Numbered from the stretch's first letter, positions 1 to 8,508 are shown. The stretch: 64,000 bases of DNA from Haloarcula sebkhae (GCF_014647415.1 NZ_BMPD01000009.1:83978-147977), one strand, 5' to 3'. Numbers and translations: made by a program. Notes: generated from the sequence alone by a model not told the origin.

Positions 1-929
1 AAGAAACCCATGAACTCCCGGGCGAGGTCGGGCGTGTCCGCCCCATCGAACACCGCCATTCCCTCCGGGTTGGCGTAGCCTTGGTCGTTCAGGAAGCGGA
101 TCTGGTGTTTCTCCATGTTCGCGTCGTTCTGATCGGCAAACACCTGGTCGGTGGAGTAGGAGACGACCATCGGCGCTTCGCCGCCCGACCACGCGCTGTA
201 GGCGTCACTCCAGGAGCCAAGCACCCGAACGTCGTTGTCCTGCAGGTCGCTCCAGTAGTCCAGATAGCCGTCCGGGCCGAACTGCTTGATCGTGTGCAGC
301 AGGAACGCCCGCCCGGTCGCCGAACTGGCGGGGTTCTGTGTGATGAGATCGCCAGCGTGTTCCTCGGCAAGGAGGCCATCGAAGGTCTCCGGTGCCGTGG
401 TGGCTGTGCCGTCGAACACGAGGCTGATGTAGCCGGTATCGTAGGGAATCGCCCGGCCGTCGGGGTCGAACTGCAGGCCTGGCTTGATGTCGTCCTGCCC
501 AGCCACGTCGCCGACATCGGCGAACAGGCCGTCGTCGAGGTTCTCGTCGACCCGGACGAGGTGGTCGGTGTTCAGCCCGAGGTACATGTCGGCCTCGATG
601 TCGACACCGGCGTTCCGGCGCTCGATGTAGTGGTTGACCTCGTTGCTCGGCGTCTGCCAGATTAGACGGGCGTCGAACTCCTCCTCGAAGCGCTGTTTCA
701 CCCACGCGCCCGGACTCGTCGACGGCGAGTCGACGAACGCGCTGTAGGTCCCGACGACCAGCGTCTCGTCGGTACCGCCGGCGTCGCCGGTACTTGTCCC
801 GGAAGAGGTTGACTCGTCCGTGTTCGACGCTTCGGTGCTCGCTTCGTCGTTGCCACCCAGCCCGGCACAGCCGGCAAACGAGACAGACACCGTCGCGCCG
901 GCCGCTGTCAGGAAGGAACGTCTATCCAT
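1..929 (-). CDS. thiB: Thiamine ABC transporter substrate-binding lipoprotein (3' end cut by window)
   Basis: Extracellular binding protein that captures thiamine (or a phosphate ester) for an ABC importer. The protein starts MDRRSFLTAAG, a twin-arginine signal, followed by a lipobox ending FAGC, then a Ser/Thr/Asp-rich linker. The mature part reads LVVGTYSAFVDSPS and later ADMYLGLNTDHL, matching the TbpA/ThiB pattern in which a short beta strand is followed by a ligand-loop DVVLGLDNN-type motif. A TATA-like element (minus strand, near 955-962) lies about 29 nt before the ATG, so the mRNA is probably leaderless. The C-terminus lies beyond base 1, so the permease and ATPase partners are not visible. 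Other anion- or iron-binding proteins of the same fold are a less likely alternative. Confidence 0.85.
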   Translation of the reverse strand, partial: MDRRSFLTAAGATVSVSFAGCAGLGGNDEASTEASNTDESTSSGTSTGDAGGTDETLVVGTYSAFVDSPSTSPGAWVKQRFEEEFDARLIWQTPSNEVNHYIERRNAGVDIEADMYLGLNTDHLVRVDENLDDGLFADVGDVAGQDDIKPGLQFDPDGRAIPYDTGYISLVFDGTATTAPETFDGLLAEEHAGDLITQNPASSATGRAFLLHTIKQFGPDGYLDYWSDLQDNDVRVLGSWSDAYSAWSGGEAPMVVSYSTDQVFADQNDANMEKHQIRFLNDQGYANPEGMAVFDGADTPDLAREFMGF

Positions 930-993
930 TACCCCGTGGTCACACCCAGTGGTACTTAATCCCGCTGTTCCTGAATTCTAAGGTTTCAACCCT

Positions 994-1410
994 TCAAATA
1001 CCCGCAGCAGCCGTTATTATCCCGCGGTACTGCAGGATGGTGACTGAGTTGTAGGCGACGACTGCGAGTGTCACCATGGCGAACAGGGCAAGAAAGACCG
1101 TCGCGTTGCGCTCGGGAAGCAGTCGCCACCCCGCGACCAGCCACAGCATCGCCCCGAACTTCACCAGCCAGAGGCCCGCCAGCCCGAACTCCGCAAGCAT
1201 CGTGCTGACGACGACGTTGCCCTCCTGTAGTCCGACCGTGAGCCCGGTCATTGTCAGGAGGATATCCCCGACAGTTGCGACGAGGATGACGGTCCAGAGT
1301 ACCGCGTGGGTGTGTGACAGGTGGTGGTCCCGCCAGAGCGTCACCTGCTCACTGTCTGCCGCTGGCCCCTCTTTGCCGAGCATCGTGAATACGTTGGGCG
1401 GAACTGGCAT
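994..1410 (-). CDS. Small multi-spanning membrane protein, DUF5658-like
   Basis: Predicted four-helix inner-membrane protein of about 138 residues. After a short polar N-terminus it has hydrophobic segments beginning HAVLWTVILVATVGDILLT, LAEFGLAGLWLVKFGAMLWL, ATVFLALFAMVTLAVV and a short last one. The combination of GDILLT with a following GLQEGN resembles the DUF5658 family, whose role is unknown. The start is uncertain: ATG at 1410 is used here, an in-frame ATG at 1443 would add 11 residues and one at 1383 would remove 9. It lies upstream of, and on the same strand as, the thiamine-binding protein, but a 64-nt gap with its own TATA-like element suggests separate transcription. Confidence 0.65.
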   Translation of the reverse strand: MPVPPNVFTMLGKEGPAADSEQVTLWRDHHLSHTHAVLWTVILVATVGDILLTMTGLTVGLQEGNVVVSTMLAEFGLAGLWLVKFGAMLWLVAGWRLLPERNATVFLALFAMVTLAVVAYNSVTILQYRGIITAAAGI

Positions 1411-1488
1411 GAATACTCGGGCTCGATTGGGCTGCTGAAACATCTGCTATGTAGCTGCGACCGACTGGTCAAACCCAGTTGCTCGCGC

Positions 1489-1776
1489 TCAACCCCAGAT
1501 CGATTCTGGAACCGAGATGAGGAGGACAACGAAGACGACGAGGGTACTGAGGCCGAGTATTCGCAGGACTCCCGCTGAACGTCGTCGATTCGGGGGCAGG
1601 AATTCCGCGACCCCAGAGAACGCGAACGCGATACCCAAAAAGAGCATGTTGTGAGGGCCGTCGAGTACAATACCGAAATATACCCATCCAAGGATGCAAA
1701 CGAACGCGAAGAGTGAGAACAGGAGGCCCTTCTGCCGCCCGTCTGGCTCACGAAATAACATTCGCCGAATTGTCAT
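1489..1776 (-). CDS. Small membrane protein of unknown function
   Basis: A 95-residue protein with about three hydrophobic segments (GLLFSLFAFVCILGWVYFG, MLFLGIAFAFSGVAEF, LGLSTLVVFVVLLISV) and a basic N-terminus. No catalytic motif is visible. The minus-strand TATA-like TTTATTAAAT near 1802-1811 is about 30 nt before the ATG, which supports a leaderless transcript and this start. It is divergent from the dehydrogenase E1 gene at 1945. I do not recognise the family. Confidence 0.6.
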   Translation of the reverse strand: MTIRRMLFREPDGRQKGLLFSLFAFVCILGWVYFGIVLDGPHNMLFLGIAFAFSGVAEFLPPNRRRSAGVLRILGLSTLVVFVVLLISVPESIWG

Positions 1777-1944
1777 TACCTGTACTGACAGACGGTTGAT
1801 TTAATAAATCGTTCGGCTGTATCGATCACAATCGGATCAGGATGTCTCATCTGGGGAGGGGTCAACAGGGCTTCGCGCCACGAAACACTGCCACCCGAGC
1901 CGAACACAGCTTTTTGACGGTCCTCTCCGAGTGTAGGGTACGAA

Positions 1945-3057
1945 ATGACACAGGACGTTCTCAATCGGGCACCCGACGAGCGCATACAGGCGCTCGATTC
2001 AGACGGCGAGATCGTCGACCCGGACCTCATCCCGGACCTGTCTGACGAGGCACTGGTGTCGATGTACCGTGACATGCGTTTCGCCCGCCGGTTCGACGAG
2101 CGGATGATAAGCCTCCAGCGACAGGGTCGGCTCGGGACCTACTCATCGCTGGCGGGCCAGGAAGGGTCACAGATCGGTTCGACGTACGCACTGGCCGATG
2201 AGGACACGATCTTCTATCAGTACCGGGAACACGGCGCACTCGTCGCTCGCGGACTCCCCTGGGAGTACGTCCTCTACTGGATGGGCCACGAAGCGGGTAA
2301 CGCCGCTCTCGGCGACGTGAACGTATTCCCGCTGAACATCTCCATCGGCGCGCACCTGCCCCACGCTGTGGGCTGGTCGTGGGCGGCAAAGAAAAAGGGC
2401 GACGAGCGGGCGGGCGTCGTCCACTTCGGCGACGGAGCCACCAGCGAGGGGGATTTCCACGAAGCGATGAACTTCGCCGGGGTGTTCGAGACGCCGACGG
2501 TGCTCTTCTGCAACAACAATCAGTGGGCCATCTCCGTCCCGCGGGAGCGCCAGACCGCCAGCCAGACGCTGGCGCAGAAAGCCGATGCCTACGGCTTCGA
2601 CGGCGTGCAGGTCGACGGGATGGACCCGCTGGCGACCTACACCGTCACCGAAGCCGCCAGGGAGCGGGCTGTGGGAGCAAACGGCAAAGAGCAGGAACCA
2701 ATGTTCATCGAAGCCGTCCAGTACCGCTTCGGCGCGCATACGACTGCCGACGACCCGGACGTGTATCGGGACGAGGCGGAGGTCGAGAAGTGGCGCGAAC
2801 GCGACCCGCTGGACCGCATGGAGGCGTTCCTCAGAAACTGCAATCTGCTGGACGACGGGAAAATCGACGTGATGGACGACACCATCGACGAACGCCTCGG
2901 CGAGATTATCGACAACGCTGAGGCCCACGCGCCGGACCCGACAGACCTCTTCGCGGACGTGTACGACGAATCGACATCGAACATCGACGAGCAGCGCGAG
3001 TACTTCCAGGGACTCCGCGAGCGCCACGGTGACGACGCGCTACTGGAGTCCGAGTAG
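1945..3057 (+). CDS. 2-oxoacid (pyruvate/branched-chain) dehydrogenase E1 component, alpha subunit
   Basis: Thiamine-diphosphate-dependent alpha subunit that decarboxylates a 2-oxoacid and passes the acyl group to the lipoyl carrier of an E2 protein. The 370 residues cover the full family length. The ThDP signature is clear: GDGATSEGDFHEAMNFAGVF followed by CNNNQWAIS. Upstream are FYQYREHGALVARG and the GNAALGDVNVFPLNISIGAH active-site segment. Neither the beta subunit (E1b), lipoyl E2 nor E3 is adjacent, although these are normally clustered, so the substrate cannot be assigned. A T-rich box at about 1910-1916 lies 30 nt before the ATG. Whether it pairs with a distant E1 beta is unknown. Confidence 0.88.
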   Translation: MTQDVLNRAPDERIQALDSDGEIVDPDLIPDLSDEALVSMYRDMRFARRFDERMISLQRQGRLGTYSSLAGQEGSQIGSTYALADEDTIFYQYREHGALVARGLPWEYVLYWMGHEAGNAALGDVNVFPLNISIGAHLPHAVGWSWAAKKKGDERAGVVHFGDGATSEGDFHEAMNFAGVFETPTVLFCNNNQWAISVPRERQTASQTLAQKADAYGFDGVQVDGMDPLATYTVTEAARERAVGANGKEQEPMFIEAVQYRFGAHTTADDPDVYRDEAEVEKWRERDPLDRMEAFLRNCNLLDDGKIDVMDDTIDERLGEIIDNAEAHAPDPTDLFADVYDESTSNIDEQREYFQGLRERHGDDALLESE

Positions 3058-3099
3058 CCGACCGAGCCTGTTATTGCCGTCCCGTCGCTTCCGTCTACT

Positions 3100-3822
3100 G
3101 TGACAGAGTGGCCACCGGTGGACCCCGCCGACGCAACGGCCGTTGCACAGCAGCGTGACGAACTGGTCGCGGCGGTCCGGGACCACGCCGGACAGGTCGC
3201 CTACCAGCTTGCCCGGCTGGAGGGCGGCGACTACGGACAGGCGGACATCGAGACCGACCGCGGCGAGTGGACCGTCAAGTACGAAGGCGGCGACTTGGAG
3301 TACCTGCGGTTCTCGCCGTCGCGTGGCTCGGATACGTATGTCATCTCGACCAAACAGCCACCAGAGCCGGAGCCGCTGGCGGCCGCGCTCGCCGACTACG
3401 ACGCCTTCGTCGAGGGGTTCAACGACTACGTCGCGTCGCTCGACGGCGTGCTCGACGACGTGTCGACGGAGTTCCCGGAAATCACGACGACAGATGGCGT
3501 CGTGGCCGAGCGCGACCGTGTCCTTGGCCGCATTCGCGAAATCTGTGACCAGATCGCGCGGGAACTCCAGCGCTACGAGGGCGGCGACTACGGCACGTTC
3601 ACCAGCCGAATACAGGGTACCCGCTGGGAACTGAAGTGGGACACCGACGGCGCGTCGTACCTCCGCGTCGGCGGGAGCAACGGCCTCTACCTGCTCTCCC
3701 AGTACGAACCGCCCTCGGCCGCCGACATCCGCGAGTACGCCCCGCAGTTCGCAGACTTCGTGGACGCGTACAACGACCACGTCGACGAACTGGAATCGGA
3801 CCTCGGGACCGTCGAACTCTGA
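3100..3822 (+). CDS. Haloarchaeal protein of unknown function with an internal duplication
   Basis: A 240-residue acidic, soluble protein starting with GTG. It consists of two similar halves of about 100 residues, roughly 18-118 and 137-236. Each half contains, in order, an Arg-Asp-initiated helix, the motif EGGDYG (41-46 and 160-165), a G-x-W-x-x-K strand, a YLR strand, a Tyr followed by a PP pair, and a helix ending in ND(Y/H)V plus a leucine-rich heptad. No enzyme motif is visible. It follows the E1 alpha gene by 42 nt on the same strand and might be cotranscribed. Function unknown. Confidence 0.75.
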   Translation: MTEWPPVDPADATAVAQQRDELVAAVRDHAGQVAYQLARLEGGDYGQADIETDRGEWTVKYEGGDLEYLRFSPSRGSDTYVISTKQPPEPEPLAAALADYDAFVEGFNDYVASLDGVLDDVSTEFPEITTTDGVVAERDRVLGRIREICDQIARELQRYEGGDYGTFTSRIQGTRWELKWDTDGASYLRVGGSNGLYLLSQYEPPSAADIREYAPQFADFVDAYNDHVDELESDLGTVEL

Positions 3823-3938
3823 GCCGGCGCAGTCTGAACTCCTTCTGGTAGCGTTCCGCCTGGTGAGCGTGTAGTGCGTCAATTCTACCAGCGCTGTCGT
3901 TTTCGCATAATCGCTGTACAGCAGTTGAATTACCGCAG

Positions 3939-3968
3939 AATACCACCGAACAATATGTCGGCAGTATT
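3939..3968. promoter_or_regulatory. Imperfect inverted repeat overlapping the promoter of the NRAMP-like gene
   Basis: AATACCACCGA (3939-3949) and TCGGCAGTATT (3958-3968) are inverted copies matching at 9 of 11 positions around an 8-nt centre. The right arm runs into AGTATTTT, which sits about 28 nt before the ATG at 3997 and is the likely TATA region. An operator for a metal-responsive repressor is a reasonable inference from position; no regulator is identified. Confidence 0.45.
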
Positions 3969-3996
3969 TTCAGGGGGCCTCACCCAAGCCGGAGGT

Positions 3997-5322
3997 ATGA
4001 GTTCGACCGAAACCGTCGATAGTTCGGCTGTGAGCAGCGGGACAATCAGTGATTACGTCGAAGCGATGGGACCGTCTTGGATTGCGGGCGCAATCGCCGC
4101 CGGTCCGGCGACGATAGCCAGCCTCGTCACTGCCGGGGGTGCGTTCGGCTACAGTCTCCTGTGGGTTGTTGTCCTCTCAGCAGGGGCGGGAACGCTGGCC
4201 CAGTACCTCGCGATGCGGCTGGGATTGCTGACCGAGCGCGGTATCGTCGCCGTCGTCGAGGACAACCTCGGCGAAACGTGGGCGTGGCTGCTTGTTGGCG
4301 ATGCGGTACTTGCCGCCGGCGTGGCACAACTCGTCATTATGAAAACCGTCGCTACGGTTTCGGCGACAGTAACCGGTATTGACGCACGCATCTGGGGCGT
4401 CGTCTGGGCGCTCGTCCTTGCGGCGGGATTGGCGGGCGGCGGCTACCGGTTCCTCGAACTGGCCGCGAAAGTCCTCGTGCTGCTGGTCGTCGTCGCGTTC
4501 GTCGCCAGTTTGTTCGTCGTGCCCATCGACGCCGGCGCGGCGGTGGCCGGACTGGTCCCCTCGGTCCCGTCCGGGAGCGCGCTGGTCGCGGCCGGCATCC
4601 TGGGCGGCGCGGTCCACATCACGCTCATCACGATGCACTCCTACACGATGCGGGCACGGGGCTGGACCCGCGAGGACTACGACCTCGCGACAGTCGACGT
4701 TGGGGCGTCGATGCTGGTGGCCTTTGGCATCTACAGCCTCGCAATCTTCCTGGTGACGGCGAGCGTACTCACCTCCGGCGACCTCACGACGGTCGGCGCT
4801 GCTGAGGCCCTCGGTCCGCTGGTCGGCGACAGCGCCCGCTGGCTGTTCCTGCTCGGTCTGTGGGGCGCTGCTGTGTCGACGCTCGGAGGCAACACCATCG
4901 TCCCGCCGTTCCTGCTCGCGGACAAACTCGGCTGGGGCACCACCATCGAGGACAGCCGCTACCGCGGACTGCTCGTCGCTGTCGCGCTGCTGTCCGCGCC
5001 GGGTGCCTTCATCGGCGGGAACGTCCTCGGCCAGCTCGTCCTCGTGCTCGCGCTGGGCACTATCGGCACGCCCTTTGCCATTGCCCTCGTCCTCTATCTC
5101 CTGAACTCGGATGCGGTCCCAGAGTCGAACTCGCTGGTGGCTAATGTCGGTGGGCTATCCCTGATCGCTGTTTCGGGTGGGCTGGCCGCGAACTTCGTTG
5201 TCGAGCAGCTCGGCGGTGGCGTCGGCCCGCTCTCCGGGTTCGTGCTGGTCTTTGCTGTCGCGCTTGGCCTCGCTATGGTCGGCCTCGGCGGGAAGTTCCT
5301 CCGGGAGGAACTCCTCGCGTGA
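3997..5322 (+). CDS. NRAMP-family-like metal ion transporter with non-canonical binding motifs
   Basis: Integral membrane protein of 441 residues with about 11 hydrophobic segments and the NRAMP (SLC11) layout. In canonical NRAMP proteins TM1 carries DPGN and TM6 carries MPH...LHS, which bind Mn2+ or Fe2+. Here the TM1 site reads G36-P37-A38-T39, and the TM6 stretch reads HITLITMHS near residues 207-215, so the metal-ligating Asp, Asn and Met are all replaced. The substrate may therefore differ from Mn/Fe. ATG 3997 is preferred because a T-rich box lies 28 nt upstream; earlier in-frame starts (3874, 3955) add a low-complexity, poorly coding leader. The stop overlaps the start of the P-loop gene by 4 nt, implying coupled translation. 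Confidence 0.75.
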   Translation: MSSTETVDSSAVSSGTISDYVEAMGPSWIAGAIAAGPATIASLVTAGGAFGYSLLWVVVLSAGAGTLAQYLAMRLGLLTERGIVAVVEDNLGETWAWLLVGDAVLAAGVAQLVIMKTVATVSATVTGIDARIWGVVWALVLAAGLAGGGYRFLELAAKVLVLLVVVAFVASLFVVPIDAGAAVAGLVPSVPSGSALVAAGILGGAVHITLITMHSYTMRARGWTREDYDLATVDVGASMLVAFGIYSLAIFLVTASVLTSGDLTTVGAAEALGPLVGDSARWLFLLGLWGAAVSTLGGNTIVPPFLLADKLGWGTTIEDSRYRGLLVAVALLSAPGAFIGGNVLGQLVLVLALGTIGTPFAIALVLYLLNSDAVPESNSLVANVGGLSLIAVSGGLAANFVVEQLGGGVGPLSGFVLVFAVALGLAMVGLGGKFLREELLA

Positions 5323-5873
5323 CCGGCCTCCAGTTCCCGCTCTCGGGGTCGACGCTCGTTACCGGTCCCTCCAACGCCGGCAAGACGCGGACGACCGCTG
5401 CCGCCCTCGATGCCTGGCTCGACAGCGAGGGACCCGCGGGCGTCGTCGTTCTCGATTTCGCGCCAGAACTCGAACGCGACGGGACAATTCTGGGCGGCCG
5501 CCTCGACAGATTCATCACCGTGCCAGAGGCGGCCTGGGTCGGCCGGATCGATGCCAGTGCGCCGCGCGCTGAAAGCGAGATGGACGATCAGGCGGTCGCG
5601 CTCGCCCGGGAGAACGCCCGCCGTGCCGAGCAACAGATGGACGCGCTCCCGGAGAATCCCCGTGCGGTGTTCGTCAACGATGCGACGATTCCGTTCCAGC
5701 ACGACCTCGCATCGGTCAGCCGGCTTATTGACTACTGTGACCGGGCAACGTTGGCCGTCCTCAACGCGTTCGACAGCGACGAACTGGGCGTCGATAACCC
5801 CGTATCCCGTGCTGAGCGGGACGCGCTCGGCCAGCTCCGGCGCTGGGCCGACCGAACCGTCGACCTGTCGTAG
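5319..5873 (+). CDS. Predicted P-loop NTPase translationally coupled to the NRAMP-like transporter
   Basis: A 184-residue soluble protein starting with GTG inside the stop of the transporter gene (GTGA overlap). Residues 16-23 read GPSNAGKT, a Walker A loop, followed by TTAAALDAWL. RAVFVND is a plausible Walker B strand, and an Asp/Glu-rich strand VVVLDFAPEL comes before it. The middle region is rich in Arg and Glu and probably helical. The family is not recognised; it resembles small ATPases of the ArsA/KaiC type only in the P-loop. The strict coupling suggests that it acts with, or regulates, the transporter. That partnership is an inference. Confidence 0.7.
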   Translation: MTGLQFPLSGSTLVTGPSNAGKTRTTAAALDAWLDSEGPAGVVVLDFAPELERDGTILGGRLDRFITVPEAAWVGRIDASAPRAESEMDDQAVALARENARRAEQQMDALPENPRAVFVNDATIPFQHDLASVSRLIDYCDRATLAVLNAFDSDELGVDNPVSRAERDALGQLRRWADRTVDLS

Positions 5874-5909
5874 CGACCGCGACCGCTGCCCGGACGCGTA
5901 AGCGGCTCG

Positions 5910-6158
5910 CTACTGCCCGCCACGCTTCCGGAACCAGACGCGCTCGCCGACCGGGCTTTCGTCGTCGCCGATGTCCAGCCGACTGACGAACAGGTCGCGG
6001 ATGGCCAGAGTGACGACGAGTTCCGTCGGCTCGCCGGCCCCGTCTTCGACGGTGACGACGCAATGGCCGTCCCGCTCAGCTATCCCGATAATCGTGCCGA
6101 CTGTCCAGCGGTCGCGGTGGTGTGACGGCTCCTGCGCGTGAATGCGGTCGTGATTCAT
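5910..6158 (-). CDS. Small beta-rich protein of unknown function
   Basis: An 82-residue protein with a His/Arg-rich start followed by alternating beta strands (TVGTIIGIAERDGHCVVTVE, LVVTLAIRDLFVSRL) and a basic C-terminus GERVWFRKRGG. The pattern looks like a small SH3- or OB-like barrel, but I cannot name the family. It begins 20 nt after the 51-residue membrane protein gene on the same strand, so the two probably form a small operon. A short inverted repeat GTGAG-TTAT-CTCAC (6169-6182) overlaps the upstream stop. Confidence 0.65.
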   Translation of the reverse strand: MNHDRIHAQEPSHHRDRWTVGTIIGIAERDGHCVVTVEDGAGEPTELVVTLAIRDLFVSRLDIGDDESPVGERVWFRKRGGQ

Positions 6159-6178
6159 TGATACTCCTGTGAGTTATC

Positions 6179-6334
6179 TCACCGGTTCCACTCGTAGAAC
6201 CACCATGCCCCGCCGAGCATCATCAGGCCGATCCCGAGTGTCGATGTCGCGGGTTCCGGGATGATGAACAGTACGAGGCCGATGAGTACCATCCCGACCG
6301 GTTCGAGTTCGTCGAGATACTGGGTGATGTCCAT
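6179..6334 (-). CDS. 51-residue membrane protein
   Basis: Short reading frame coding for a 51-residue protein: an acidic N-terminus (MDITQYLDELEPVG), two short hydrophobic stretches separated by IIPEPATST, and a WWFYEWNR tail. It is predicted to span the membrane once or twice. The ATG at 6334 is the first in frame that gives a natural N-terminus; the longer open frame upstream runs into promoter-like sequence. It leads a two-gene set with the 82-residue protein. Function unknown. Confidence 0.55.
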   Translation of the reverse strand: MDITQYLDELEPVGMVLIGLVLFIIPEPATSTLGIGLMMLGGAWWFYEWNR

Positions 6335-6413
6335 ATGTGACGCTTCACCCGCCTGCAGTATAGAGGTTCGTCCGGTTATCGGGGAGAGAGAATGAACGAA
6401 AAAAGCAACCAGA

Positions 6414-8330
6414 TCAGCGGAAGCGGAACGTTTCGAGGTTCTCCGGCGCGAAGGTCCGGATGTTCTGGTCGTGATACAGCGACGAGGAGAGGTCCTGTGT
6501 CGCGGACTCGTCGCCGTGGACACAGAGGATCTTCTCGGGCCGTGGGTTCATCGTCTTCACGAAGTTCTCCAGTCCCTGCCGGTCGGCGTGTCCGGAGAAG
6601 CCGTCGACCGTCTCCACGTTCATCTCCAGTGGAACCGTCTCGCTGCGCCCGCTGCCGCCGACGGGTACCTCGTCGATGCCGCGCTGGATTCGCTTGCCGA
6701 GCGTTCCCTGCGCCTGATAGCCGACGAAGGTAAGCGTCGAGTCAGTATCGGGGCCGAGCTGTTCGAGCCAGGACATGGCTGGGCCGCCAGTGAGCATCCC
6801 GGATGTGGAGAGAATGATCGAGGAATCGCCGTCGGCAATCTCCTGTCGCTCCTCGTCGCCGCCGTCGATAGGGTTGAACTGGTCGGCCAGGAAGGGGTTC
6901 TCGTCTTCGTCGAAGATGCGGTCCTGTAGGCCGTCGCGGAGATACTCGGGATAGGTCGTGTGAACGGCTGTCGCCTCCCAGATCATCCCGTCGAGGTGGA
7001 CCGGCATCTCGGGGATGTCGCCGTTCCGCATCGCCTCTTCGAGGACGAGCATGAGTTCCTGCGCCCGTCCCACGGCGAAGGTCGGAATGAGAACCTTTCC
7101 GTCGCGGTCGTAGGCGTTCTGAATGATCTGTTTGAGCTTTCGCTCCGAGTCTTCCTGATCGGTCTGGTAGTCGTTGCGGCCGCCGTAGGTCGACTCCAGC
7201 ACGAGCGTCTCCACTCGCGGGAAGTCGTTGACTGCGCCGTCGAACAGGCGCGTGTCGTCGTAGTGAATATCGCCGGAGAAAGCGACGTTGTACAGGCCGT
7301 CGCCGACGTGGAAGTGACACACCGATGAGCCCAGAATGTGGCCGGCGTTGTGCAGTGTCAGCTTGATATCGGGCGCGATGTCGGTCACGTCGCCGTACTC
7401 CAGCGGGATGGTGTGTTTGATCGCCTCGCGGACCATCTCGGAGTCGTACGGCGGAGTCCGGCCTTCGTCCGCGGCGGTATCAAGGTGATCGAGCGTCAGC
7501 AGTCCCATCAGGTCTCGCGTCGGCTCGGTACAGTAGATGGGGCCGTCGTAGCCGTACTCGAACAGCAGCGGGACCAGTGCTGAGTGGTCGAGATGCGCGT
7601 GGGTCAGAACGACAGCGTCGATACCGTTTGTCCCGGCCCCGAACGCCTCCGGGATGTCCAGATACGGCTTCTCGCCGTTCGAGCCGGGCTTGTTCCCGCA
7701 GTCGATGAGGATTCGCGTGTCCGGCGTTGAGAGGATGAACGCGGCGCGGCCGACCTCACGACAGGAGCCCAGCGTCGTGATGCGGACGTACTCGTCGTCC
7801 GACATCGGCTCGCGGTGGATCTGCCGGCCGACGCGTTCGAGGATATCACGGCGGTCCTCGCGCTCCTGTTTGAGGAAGTTCCGGACGTTGTCGACCGTCG
7901 AGGATTCGATTGGTGGCGTCCGAACGACTTCGGGCGTCCACCCGACTTCCTGCGTGATTTCGCGCAGAGTTGCGCCACGGCGGCCGATGACGACGCCGGG
8001 CTTCTGTGCCTGAATGACGACTTCGCCGGTGTCAGTGTGGAAGTTCAGGTCCATGACGCCGGCTTCCTCCGGGATGAGTTCCCGAATCGCCGATTCGGCT
8101 TCGGACGGCGGGGCCAGTACGTCCGGGTCCGGGCGGACCGTGATGCGTTTCCGGAGCTTCGATGCGAGCCGGCGAACGAGGTCGCTGTTCGCGGCGAACT
8201 CCTTCGGGTCACGCGTGTATATGACGAGTTCCGGTCCCTCGTACGTGACATCCGAGACGGAGATACGGCGCGGGACTTCCTCGTCGATCGTTGCCTTCAC
8301 GTCTTCGAGTTGCTTGTCTACAGTGCTCAT
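6414..8330 (-). CDS. fttA: FttA / aCPSF1, KH-domain beta-CASP ribonuclease and transcription termination factor
   Basis: Archaeal homologue of CPSF73 that cleaves nascent RNA and ends transcription. All expected parts are present in 638 residues. Two N-terminal KH-type domains span roughly 1-145, with a GxxG-like VIGRRGATL at 114-122. The metallo-beta-lactamase core carries the zinc motif THAHLDH at 243-249, with a later NAGHILGSSV and FSGDIHYDD. The beta-CASP insert and C-terminal motifs include STYGG, GFSGHADRQ and CVHGDES. Length matches archaeal aCPSF1. A minus-strand TATA-like TTTATTA (8411-8417) implies a leader of about 55-60 nt, unlike the leaderless neighbours. Confidence 0.95.
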   Translation of the reverse strand: MSTVDKQLEDVKATIDEEVPRRISVSDVTYEGPELVIYTRDPKEFAANSDLVRRLASKLRKRITVRPDPDVLAPPSEAESAIRELIPEEAGVMDLNFHTDTGEVVIQAQKPGVVIGRRGATLREITQEVGWTPEVVRTPPIESSTVDNVRNFLKQEREDRRDILERVGRQIHREPMSDDEYVRITTLGSCREVGRAAFILSTPDTRILIDCGNKPGSNGEKPYLDIPEAFGAGTNGIDAVVLTHAHLDHSALVPLLFEYGYDGPIYCTEPTRDLMGLLTLDHLDTAADEGRTPPYDSEMVREAIKHTIPLEYGDVTDIAPDIKLTLHNAGHILGSSVCHFHVGDGLYNVAFSGDIHYDDTRLFDGAVNDFPRVETLVLESTYGGRNDYQTDQEDSERKLKQIIQNAYDRDGKVLIPTFAVGRAQELMLVLEEAMRNGDIPEMPVHLDGMIWEATAVHTTYPEYLRDGLQDRIFDEDENPFLADQFNPIDGGDEERQEIADGDSSIILSTSGMLTGGPAMSWLEQLGPDTDSTLTFVGYQAQGTLGKRIQRGIDEVPVGGSGRSETVPLEMNVETVDGFSGHADRQGLENFVKTMNPRPEKILCVHGDESATQDLSSSLYHDQNIRTFAPENLETFRFR

Positions 8331-8410
8331 AGCTCAAAACGGGTCATCCCGGTAGCGGGGCCGTCCACGGCTGGTGCGGGCCGACCTGGTGCCGCGGGAT
8401 GTACGCTCTC

Positions 8411-8508
8411 TAATAAAGTCATCAGTTATCGGTGAGTTGCCTCCGGACGTGGAGAGATGTCCGGAAAACCGTCCTCTATTTCTCAGTATTCCCCTCGTGT
8501 TATAAAAG
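8411..8508. promoter_or_regulatory. Divergent promoter region between fttA and the gene at 8596
   Basis: The 265-nt gap holds a minus-strand TATA-like TTTATTA (8411-8417) directed at fttA and a plus-strand TATAAAA (8501-8507) directed at the 160-residue gene. Both lie 80-95 nt from their start codons, so both transcripts should have leaders of roughly 55-65 nt. I see no other gene in the gap. Confidence 0.5.

Noticed and set aside
6179..6334. PEP-CTERM-like motif (PEPAT then a hydrophobic stretch) in the 51-residue protein
   Set aside because: The protein is too short, has no signal peptide, ends in WNR rather than an Arg cluster, and no sortase gene is near. Likely chance.
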